Part shown: positions 6,867-12,966 of the stretch, one piece after another | How positions within the stretch are numbered: the first letter of the stretch is position 1 | Layout: each line of letters begins with the position of its first letter | NCBI GenBank assembly: GCA_934667845.1 | Contig: CAKUMQ010000069.1 | Coordinates: forward strand, 1-12,966 | DNA: 12,966 nucleotides | Direction: 5' to 3' | Source of the DNA: an uncultured Eubacteriales bacterium | GTDB lineage: Bacteria; Bacillota; Clostridia; Oscillospirales; Acutalibacteraceae | Position numbers and translations under genes: made by a program | Notes under the pieces: generated by a model | The model's input: only the letters and a program-made list of their open reading frames with translations | What the model was told of the DNA's origin: nothing | Databases searched by the model: none

Positions 6867-9800
6867 TCAGAACAGCAGGGCGTCCGGTCCCTTCAGAATG
6901 TCGCGGCCGGAGAAATCCTGCAGATTCGGCTCGTTGTCAAACACCGATCCCGCCAGAATCAGGCTGCCGGCATTTTCGTTGAGTACCAGGTTCGGCGTCA
7001 GCGGAGACGACACGGATCGGGTCTGATACAGGTGCATGCCGATCAGCTGCACATCCGCCTTGCCCAGATCCAGCGCCCGGCTGCCGTAGCGCACCATTTT
7101 GCACTGCCGGATACGCACCGTGCCGCCCAGCAGGTGCAGACCGATATTCGGACCGCCCCAGCCGAGCATGCCGTTGATATTCAGCGTACCGGTAAAGGAT
7201 TCCGCCGTTTTGATATAGGACACATCCGCGCCCGTCCAGCTTGCCACCTGATAATTGACAAGGTAGATCGCGCCGCACTTGCCCTCGAGATACAGCCCGA
7301 TATCGGCACAGTCGGTGCCGTGGGCAATGGAAACGGCATCCTTGCAACCCTCACGGAACACCAGACCGCGCTCGGCGGCATAGTAGAACGTGCTGTATAA
7401 AAGCTCGCCCGTACTGTCACCGATCACAATGCCGTCGGCGTGCTTGAGCGCATAGCTCATCGCGTCATTGTAGCTGCCGTTGCCGCCCCAGTAGACGGGA
7501 TTGACAAGCACGTCGCGGATCACGCCGTTTTTGCTGCCGCCGCCGACGACAAGCCCCTGATTGAGCACCACACCGCTGAAGGACTGCACCAAATGGCGGT
7601 CACAGCGATTGGTGGCAAAGTCAATGCCGTTGTAGCAACTGTTCATCGACACATTGCGGACATAGATATCGCTGCCGTTGCCGCGGATCACATAAGGATA
7701 AGCCGACGGCGATTGGCTGTTTTGCTCATGATTCACCGTGATGCCCACGATACCGGACTTTGCCTGCATCGTGATCAGCGGCGCGGCTTTTTCGTTGCCC
7801 TTTCCGTATGCGGTCACAAAGACCGTAGCCACCGAGGTATTGTATACCGGCGCATCGGTGGCGCCGCGCAGCTCCACGCCCTCGGGAATGGTGATCGGCG
7901 CATCCAGTCGGTAGCGTCCGGCGGGCACATAGACGATGCCGCCCTTGCCCTTGAGGGACGAAAGCGCCGTCTGCAGCCGCCCGGCAATATCGTCGCCGGA
8001 AGCGATGCTGCCGGTCATATCGACCAGATTCTGCGCGGACGGCTTGTGGTTGTTCGCCTGTGTCAGCGTATACGCCGGGGTCTTTGTCAGTTTGACCGAT
8101 GCGTCCGTGACCACGCGGGTATTGCCACCGCCCGTGAGATCACGGAGCACCGGCTTGCCGCAGTTGACAAAGCTCGCCGACGGCACCGCCTTGCCCAGAT
8201 ACGCATCGGTAACGACATGGCGGAAGGTCAGCTCCGTCGCGGAGACCGCGCCCTTGTAGCTGTAAATGGCGGCGCCGTGGGCTGTGTCGCCGAGGAAGCT
8301 CAGCGTGCAGCCGGACAGGCTCAGCACATCCTCCTTGTAGCTGTAAATAACGTGCTTGCCGCGGGCGCCCAGCTCGCAATCGGTCAGCGAGAGCGTAGAG
8401 GCAAGGCCGGAACGCACCCGGATGGCTGCCGCGTCGCCGAGTCCGCTCGAATAGATCTTACTCTCCGCGATCTCCATGCCGATCTCGTTCATATAGGCGA
8501 TATCCACACCGTAGAAGCAATCGGCGATATCCAGCCGGTACAGGCTGCCGTTTGACGCGCCCTTGCCCACCTTTCCGGTCGAAAAGCGCAGCAAAAGACC
8601 GGTCTGATAGCCGTCTGCATGCAGATCGAAAATATAGGTCCAATCCACCCGCTCGGCAATATAGGCGACCGCCTGCGCAAAGGTGCAGGAGAATATCCAA
8701 TCCCGCTCCGGCGCATAGGGCAGACCGCTGTTTGCCCAGTAGGACGGGGAGAAATAGATCCCCTCCACGCGGGCAAGGTCGGCGTTGGCGTCCATGATGA
8801 AACCGTTGTTCAGCGGCGTGCCCCACACGTTGCGGATTGTCTCCAGCACATTGTATTTCGGACCGAAGCGCATGCCGTTATAGGCATTCACCAGCACAAT
8901 GTTCTCAATATCCACGCCGTAGCTGACGCCGCCGGTCGAATAGGCGCCGCCGAGCGTATAGGCATAGGGGATCGCCTTGCCGTCCGTGATCTTCTGCTCG
9001 GGATACCACAGCGCCATATACTGAATGGCGGCACCGTTGCACAGCGTGATCGCCGCCTCGGCGTCAGGCTGATTCTTGCCGTAATAGAGATCCAGAACCG
9101 TGCCCGTGATCTTTCCGCTCTTTTTCACGGCAGCCGTATCCAGCTCACCGGTCAGCAGCACATTGGCGGGAACCGTCAGCCGTCCGCCGAGCGCATAGTG
9201 ACCGGCGGGCACATAGACCGTGCCGCCGCCCAAGGCGCCGACATAGTCCACAGCCGCCTGAAACGCCGCCGTATCGTCCGCCTTGCCGTCGCCCACCGCG
9301 CCGAACTGCTGCACGGTGGTATTGACCACGAGAGGATCGCGGTCCTCCCCGTATTTCGGCATCAAAACCGTCACTTTTCCCACCTCTTTTGCCGTGGCAT
9401 CCAGCGCAAACAGACGGATGCCGGTGATGATCGCCGAGCCGCCGGTAACGGTAAGGCTCAGATCGTGCCCGCTCACGCCCCCGGCAAAGGCAGGCGACTC
9501 CAGAATTTTCAGGGCGCGTCCCCATGCCTTGGTGGCGGACGGCTTGACCGCCACGCTGCCCGCCGCCTCGGTCAGCCGCAAAGCGGTCGTGGAACGCGGC
9601 GCATAATAGTCGATCGCCACGGCAACACGCCGTCCCGCCAGCGCCTTGGCGGCAGACGCATCCAGATCCAGAAGCAGGGTATCTGCACCGCCCGCGGTCA
9701 GGTTCCACCCGGTGATCCCCTGCTGGGCGGAGAGCGAAACGCTGCCGCCCTGCAAGGCGACCTGTATATGCGCCGTCACGGGGGTCTCCTTTGTCAGCTG

Positions 9801-10271
9801 CGCCGAGGGCAGTGAATCGTCAAACTGCTCCTTCCATGTCGGGACGGACAGCTTGTTCCACTTTTTCTTCAGCTCGGCAAGACGGCTCGCCGAAATCGTT
9901 GTGGTCCTAACCTTCGGCTGCGTCCAGTCGCGTCCGTCCGCAGCGCTGCTTTCGGGATACGGGTCCGGCTGATCGGAGGGATCCGAAAATGAGCTGTCCT
10001 CGCGGTCGGGACGGCTCGACGGCTCGGAGGAGCTGTTGGAGGTACTGTCGTCCGCGCTGTCCGGGGTGCTGTCCGGCACATCCGGCTCGGAGGATTCGGG
10101 AAGCGAGCTGTCAGACGAGTCGTCCGACGGATCGTTTACCGAGCTGTCCGGAGTCGATACGGACGCCGGATCGGAGGATCCATCTGCCGGATCCTGCCTG
10201 TGGCAGCCGGCAAAAAGCCCGATGCACAGGCAAAAAGCCACGAAAAGCGTCAAAAATGCCCGATGGTTCAT
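6867..10271 (-). CDS. Lipoprotein with tandem pectate-lyase-type beta-helix domains
   Basis: This 1134-residue protein begins with a lipoprotein signal peptide (MNHRAF, hydrophobic core, LFAGC with lipid-attachment Cys23). A low-complexity Ser/Asp/Pro/Glu stalk (about 24-112) follows, then a beta-rich domain (about 165-300). Two pectate-lyase-superfamily (pectate_lyase_3-like) beta-helix halves come next. Half one starts at about 317 with FGAVGDGKADDTAAFQAAVD (323-342) and GGGTVYVPAGHYALGG (348-363). Half two starts at about 748, with KGGIVYVPAGRYRLDAPI (776-793) and no GDGxxDDT motif. The two-helix layout recalls GH55 beta-1,3-glucanases, but other polysaccharide lyases or hydrolases share the fold and I cannot point to catalytic residues. 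It should sit on the outer face of the membrane and cleave or bind a polysaccharide. The start is supported by AAGGG 7 nt upstream. It lies 67 nt after the surface protein gene and 91 nt before GH78. Confidence 0.85.
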   Translation of the reverse strand: MNHRAFLTLFVAFCLCIGLFAGCHRQDPADGSSDPASVSTPDSSVNDPSDDSSDSSLPESSEPDVPDSTPDSADDSTSNSSSEPSSRPDREDSSFSDPSDQPDPYPESSAADGRDWTQPKVRTTTISASRLAELKKKWNKLSVPTWKEQFDDSLPSAQLTKETPVTAHIQVALQGGSVSLSAQQGITGWNLTAGGADTLLLDLDASAAKALAGRRVAVAIDYYAPRSTTALRLTEAAGSVAVKPSATKAWGRALKILESPAFAGGVSGHDLSLTVTGGSAIITGIRLFALDATAKEVGKVTVLMPKYGEDRDPLVVNTTVQQFGAVGDGKADDTAAFQAAVDYVGALGGGTVYVPAGHYALGGRLTVPANVLLTGELDTAAVKKSGKITGTVLDLYYGKNQPDAEAAITLCNGAAIQYMALWYPEQKITDGKAIPYAYTLGGAYSTGGVSYGVDIENIVLVNAYNGMRFGPKYNVLETIRNVWGTPLNNGFIMDANADLARVEGIYFSPSYWANSGLPYAPERDWIFSCTFAQAVAYIAERVDWTYIFDLHADGYQTGLLLRFSTGKVGKGASNGSLYRLDIADCFYGVDIAYMNEIGMEIAESKIYSSGLGDAAAIRVRSGLASTLSLTDCELGARGKHVIYSYKEDVLSLSGCTLSFLGDTAHGAAIYSYKGAVSATELTFRHVVTDAYLGKAVPSASFVNCGKPVLRDLTGGGNTRVVTDASVKLTKTPAYTLTQANNHKPSAQNLVDMTGSIASGDDIAGRLQTALSSLKGKGGIVYVPAGRYRLDAPITIPEGVELRGATDAPVYNTSVATVFVTAYGKGNEKAAPLITMQAKSGIVGITVNHEQNSQSPSAYPYVIRGNGSDIYVRNVSMNSCYNGIDFATNRCDRHLVQSFSGVVLNQGLVVGGGSKNGVIRDVLVNPVYWGGNGSYNDAMSYALKHADGIVIGDSTGELLYSTFYYAAERGLVFREGCKDAVSIAHGTDCADIGLYLEGKCGAIYLVNYQVASWTGADVSYIKTAESFTGTLNINGMLGWGGPNIGLHLLGGTVRIRQCKMVRYGSRALDLGKADVQLIGMHLYQTRSVSSPLTPNLVLNENAGSLILAGSVFDNEPNLQDFSGRDILKGPDALLF

Positions 10272-10293
10272 GTTATCACCCTTTCTGTTTCCG

Positions 10294-10323
10294 TCCGTCC
10301 CGCCCCTTTTCGGGCGGGACGGA
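10294..10323. other. Intergenic hairpin without U-tract (surface protein / lipoprotein gap)
   Basis: TCCGTCCCGCCC (10294-10305) pairs perfectly with GGGCGGGACGGA (10312-10323) around the loop CTTTTC, a 12-bp, almost all-GC stem. On the minus strand it is followed by CGGAAACAG and on the plus strand by ACATGTTC, so neither side has a U-tract. It lies 16 nt past the surface-protein stop and ends 22 nt before the lipoprotein start at 10271. It could attenuate transcription into the lipoprotein gene or stabilise the surface-protein message. Confidence 0.8.
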
Positions 10324-10338
10324 ACATGTTCTCGCTGT

Positions 10339-12966
10339 TCAGCGGGTCTTTTTCCGCAGCATGTGTATAGCGCCGAGCGCCAGACCGGCGGTCACCACCG
10401 CGCAGAGCGGCAGTCCCACACCGGTATCCACCGGGTCGTTCCGATCCGATGCCGACGTCTTTCCGCTTTCGTCGCTTTTGTCACTCTCTTTGCTGCCGGA
10501 CTCTCCGCTTTCACGGTCGGAATAGTCGTCCGTCTTATCGTCGGGATCGGTAAAGCTCTCCTCCTCAGAGGTGCCCGACTGATCGGCGTTCTGCGCATCA
10601 GACACGCGCTTGCGGATAAATTCCGGCGTCTGATCCGCTTCGGTAAGGCACATATTGCGGATAGACAGCGTGCTGCCCACACCGCAGTTTTCGGTCACGA
10701 TATAGATATACCGCAGTGTGTTCTGATCCACATTTTCGAGCGAAAGGCTGACCGTGACCCATCCATCACCTTTCCGCACCTCGCACAGGTTGTCGATCAG
10801 CGCCGCGCCGAAGTCAAAGGGTGTGTTGATCGACCGTCCGCCCTCGTCACAGATGTACACGCCGACAGCGGTGTCATTATTGCGGGAGACCTTAAACGGG
10901 TTCGAGCCGTCGATACGCACCTCCATCGTCAAAAACGGATAGTCGGCAAAATCAATGACCTCGCCGGTCTGTACGCTGCTCCAGGCCGTCCAGGCATACA
11001 TAATCTGTCCGGTGGTGGATATATCCAGCGTGTCATCTGCCACATGCTTTTCGCCGCTCGCCCCCTGGGGATACTGGTTCGACCAGCCGGTGACATCCAG
11101 CCAGATGCCCTTGGCGGGATCCCATGCGGGACCGGTATAGATGCCCGTACGGTCATCCACTGTCAGCCGCGTGTCGGATATTTCGAGCCTGCCCGTGCCG
11201 CAGCTCTCGCACAGCATAAAGAGGTAGTAGAAATCCGTCAGGCTGCCGTCGGTCAGCGGCAGGGACAGCGTTACCCACTCGCCCGGCTTGGCAAGCCTGC
11301 GCAGCAGCGCGGGATCCACGCCGCGCCCCTTGTCCGGCGCGCTGATTGCTACGCCGCCGTCGTTGCACAGCTTCAGCCTCGGTTCTGCCGCCACGGCAAA
11401 CGGGTTGTTCTCATTCATCCGCACCGTCAGCGTCAGATAGCGGTAATCCTTCACCGCATACGCCGCATTCTGATAACCGGCGGCGTTCCAGCCCTGCCAG
11501 TACATCCAGAGCATGCCGCTGTATTCGGCAGTCAGAATACCGGTGCGTCTGTTGTAGGAGGCTGTGGTCGAATCGTATCCCGAGCCCCATGCGGAGGTAT
11601 CCAGAATCAGGTCACCCTTCGGATTCTCTTCCTCCTGACCGATATCCCGAAATGCCTCGTCCGTCCGGTCGTCCTCGGTCAGCCGCAGGTCGGTAAAGGT
11701 CAGCTTGCCGCTGCCGCAGCTGTCGCACAGCATGATGATATAGTAGAAATCCAGAAGCTCCGAGGTTTTCAGAGGCAGGGACAGCGTCACAAAATCATCC
11801 GCCGCAGTCACCGCCTCCAGCCGGGCAAAATTGACCCCGATGCCCGTCCACGGGTTGTTGATCGCCTGCCCGCCGTCGTTGCACAGGTTAAACGTGGGGG
11901 CAGCCGCCCGCGCGAAGGGGTTGGTTCCCTCCACCTTGACCCGCAGGGTCACATAGTTATATTTTTCGATATTCACGGCTGCCTGAGTCTTGTTCCAGCG
12001 GTTCGTTTTCCACAGCATCCAGTACGCCCAGAGCTGACCGCTGAAATCCACCGTCAGCGTATGGCTGTCGGCGTCATAGGCATATTTACCGCCGCTTTTG
12101 CCGTTGCCGCTGCCGACTGCGGACAGATCCAGCACAAAATCGCCGTCCTCGTCGTCGCCGGGCTCGGGAGTCGGCGTGGGATCGCTTGAGCGGTCGTCCG
12201 CCGTCAGCCGCAGGTCGCGGATCACGATCTGTCCCGCGCCGCAGTTGTCACACATTATGATACCGTAGAATATGCTTTTCAGGCTCTCCGTGTTCAGCGG
12301 CAGGCTGACCGTTTTCCGCGTGCCGACTTTCATCTCCTTGAGCGCCGCAGTATCCACCGTCGCGCCGCCCTTCCACGGGTTGCTGATTGCCTTCCCGCCC
12401 TCGTTGCACAGGTTGAACACCGGCTTGGCCGCCACGGCAAACGGGTTGCCCGTCTTCATCTCGATATCAACGGTCACATATTTATACGGCGAGATATCCA
12501 GCGCGCTCTGGTCGGTGCTCCATCGGTCGGTGCTCCACAGCGTCCAGTACAGCCACAGCTGTCCGCTGTAGTCGATCGTCACGGTGTTGGTTTCCTTGTC
12601 GTAGGTCTTGGCGGTCGCATTGTTTCCCGCGCCCAGCCCCGCAAGGTCGAGCACGAGATCCTCCGCCGGCGCGGTAACCGTGCGGTCGTCCGCCGTCAGC
12701 CGCAGGTCGCGGATCACGATCTGTCCCGCGCCGCAGCTGTCACACATCATGATACCGTAGAATATGCTTTTCAGGCTCTCCGTGTTCAGCGGCAGGCTGA
12801 CCGTTTTCCGCGTGCCGACCGCCATCTCCCTGAGCGCCGCAGTATCTACCGCTGCACCCGTCCACGGGTTGCCGATTGCCTTCCCGCCGTCGTTGCACAG
12901 GTTGAACACCGGCTTGGCCGCCACGGCAAACGGGTTGCCCGTCTTCATCTCGATATCAACGGTCAC
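10339..12966 (-). CDS. Cell-wall-anchored multi-repeat surface protein, partial (N-terminus outside window)
   Basis: The frame is open to the right edge, and the visible 875 residues are the C-terminal part. They consist of a truncated first repeat (1-94), four full repeats (about 103-259, 276-434, 451-606, 619-780), a Ser/Asp/Glu/Lys stalk (781-842), and a tail with NDPVDTGVG, a hydrophobic segment (about 850-869) and RKKTR. Each repeat has a strand motif such as LVLDLAGLG, then YSGQLWLYWTLW, a Tyr-rich strand (YKYVTVDIEM), NPFAVAAKPVFNLCNDGG, an SLPL strand, and MCDSCGAGQIVIRDLRLT. The beta-strand rhythm with Trp/Tyr clusters suggests carbohydrate-binding modules; this is inference and I recognise no named family. 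The tail resembles a sortase sorting signal, although PVDTG has one residue more than PxTG. As the first visible operon gene, it likely captures the glycan substrate. There is no catalytic signature in the visible part. Confidence 0.8.
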   Translation of the reverse strand: MTVDIEMKTGNPFAVAAKPVFNLCNDGGKAIGNPWTGAAVDTAALREMAVGTRKTVSLPLNTESLKSIFYGIMMCDSCGAGQIVIRDLRLTADDRTVTAPAEDLVLDLAGLGAGNNATAKTYDKETNTVTIDYSGQLWLYWTLWSTDRWSTDQSALDISPYKYVTVDIEMKTGNPFAVAAKPVFNLCNEGGKAISNPWKGGATVDTAALKEMKVGTRKTVSLPLNTESLKSIFYGIIMCDNCGAGQIVIRDLRLTADDRSSDPTPTPEPGDDEDGDFVLDLSAVGSGNGKSGGKYAYDADSHTLTVDFSGQLWAYWMLWKTNRWNKTQAAVNIEKYNYVTLRVKVEGTNPFARAAAPTFNLCNDGGQAINNPWTGIGVNFARLEAVTAADDFVTLSLPLKTSELLDFYYIIMLCDSCGSGKLTFTDLRLTEDDRTDEAFRDIGQEEENPKGDLILDTSAWGSGYDSTTASYNRRTGILTAEYSGMLWMYWQGWNAAGYQNAAYAVKDYRYLTLTVRMNENNPFAVAAEPRLKLCNDGGVAISAPDKGRGVDPALLRRLAKPGEWVTLSLPLTDGSLTDFYYLFMLCESCGTGRLEISDTRLTVDDRTGIYTGPAWDPAKGIWLDVTGWSNQYPQGASGEKHVADDTLDISTTGQIMYAWTAWSSVQTGEVIDFADYPFLTMEVRIDGSNPFKVSRNNDTAVGVYICDEGGRSINTPFDFGAALIDNLCEVRKGDGWVTVSLSLENVDQNTLRYIYIVTENCGVGSTLSIRNMCLTEADQTPEFIRKRVSDAQNADQSGTSEEESFTDPDDKTDDYSDRESGESGSKESDKSDESGKTSASDRNDPVDTGVGLPLCAVVTAGLALGAIHMLRKKTR
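10627..11112 (-). repeat. Surface-protein repeat 5 (most diverged)
   Basis: Residues 619-780 keep the plan: STTGQIMYAWTAW at 650-662, NPFKV at 689-693, YICDEGG at 704-710, and VTENCGVGS at 757-765. The first cysteine of the CxxC pair is replaced by Thr, so this copy has two of the three conserved cysteines. It is the membrane-proximal copy, next to the stalk. Confidence 0.8.
11149..11616 (-). repeat. Surface-protein repeat 4
   Basis: Residues 451-606 include AEYSGMLWMYWQGW (480-493), KLCNDGG (532-538) and MLCESCGTG (584-592). An acidic linker (QEEENP, 444-449) separates it from repeat 3. Confidence 0.85.
11665..12141 (-). repeat. Surface-protein repeat 3
   Basis: Residues 276-434 include VDFSGQLWAYWMLWKTNRW (306-324), NLCNDGG (360-366) and MLCDSCGSG (412-420). 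It is diverged from repeats 1 and 2 but aligns end to end. Confidence 0.85.
12190..12660 (-). repeat. Surface-protein repeat 2
   Basis: Residues 103-259 form a complete repeat with IDYSGQLWLYWTLWSTDRW (131-149), the NLCNEGG cysteine (187) and CDNC (239-242). A Thr/Pro and Asp/Glu linker (PTPTPEPG region) follows. It differs from repeat 1 at only a few residues in the shared part, including one extra residue (GGATVD against GAAVD). Confidence 0.85.
12685..12966 (-). repeat. Surface-protein repeat 1 (truncated by window edge)
   Basis: This is the C-terminal 94 residues of a repeat, from the TVDIEMKTGNPFAVAAKP strand to IVIRDLRLTADDR. Cysteines fall at residues 24, 75 and 78 of the visible fragment. 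At DNA level it is almost identical to 12191-12477. Confidence 0.85.

Noticed and set aside
8619..9815. Plus-strand open frames opposite the lipoprotein, GH38 and ARH genes (also near 885-1709, 1749-2834, 3075-4016, 7440-8555)
   Set aside because: All are antisense shadows with basic, low-information translations and no ribosome binding site noted.
10322..10331. Palindrome GAACATGTTC as a possible operator
   Set aside because: It overlaps the base of the intergenic hairpin and has the wrong spacing for the Gram-positive LexA box (GAAC-N4-GTTC). A 10-bp palindrome alone is weak evidence.
10036..12189. A 717-codon plus-strand open frame
   Set aside because: It is antisense to the repeat protein, and its apparent repetitiveness only mirrors the repeats of the minus-strand gene.
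12964..12966. GTG at the right edge as the true start of the surface protein
   Set aside because: It falls inside a repeat (the Val-Thr-Val-Asp strand seen in repeat 2), so the gene continues beyond the window.
10627..12966. Periodic repeats as a CRISPR array or satellite
   Set aside because: The period is about 490 nt, the frame is open throughout, and divergence follows protein-domain logic, so this is a coding repeat array.

Overview
The window suggests a high-GC, monoderm (Gram-positive) bacterium, most likely a gut-type Clostridia/Oscillospiraceae-like Firmicute. The reasons are strong AGGAGG-type ribosome binding sites, a lipobox-type lipoprotein, and a surface protein that ends in a sortase-type tail (Pro-Val-Asp-Thr-Gly, hydrophobic segment, Arg/Lys tail). 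The family-level placement is inference.

All convincing genes lie on the minus strand and read from right to left as one apparent operon for complex glycan use. From the right edge: (1) 10339-12966 is the C-terminal 875 residues of a cell-wall-anchored protein with at least five tandem ~160-residue, aromatic- and cysteine-containing modules that look like carbohydrate-binding beta-sandwiches. (2) 6867-10271 is a 1134-residue lipoprotein with a long Ser/Asp stalk and two pectate-lyase-type beta-helix halves. (3) 4265-6775 is a GH78 alpha-L-rhamnosidase. (4) 1743-4268 is a GH38 alpha-mannosidase, translationally coupled to GH78 by an ATGA overlap. (5) 360-1724 is an ADP-ribosylglycohydrolase-fold protein 18 nt downstream. 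The first two products are exported. The last three have no signal peptide and should be cytoplasmic. A reasonable model is capture and cleavage of a rhamnose/mannose-containing glycan at the surface, import by a transporter not in this window, and intracellular trimming by GH78 and GH38. The role of the ADP-ribosylglycohydrolase homologue is open.

The two larger gaps in the operon (10272-10338 and 6776-6866) each hold a strong GC-rich hairpin without a U-tract on the transcribed strand. They sit between surface protein and lipoprotein, and between lipoprotein and cytosolic enzymes. They could act as partial terminators or as mRNA-stabilising/processing structures that set expression ratios.

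The left end (1-359) is a boundary. Positions 1-73 carry the first 24 codons of a minus-strand gene that resembles the N-terminus of an IS1182-type transposase, with an extended -10 promoter. A perfect rho-independent terminator at 140-179 points rightward although no plus-strand gene precedes it in the window. The rest of 180-359 is non-coding, with only weak inverted repeats.

The most notable observations are the recently duplicated repeats of the surface protein (about 285 bp nearly identical at DNA level), their conserved three-cysteine signature, the ARH-fold enzyme with an altered metal motif in a glycan operon, and the tandem beta-helix lipoprotein of unknown specificity.
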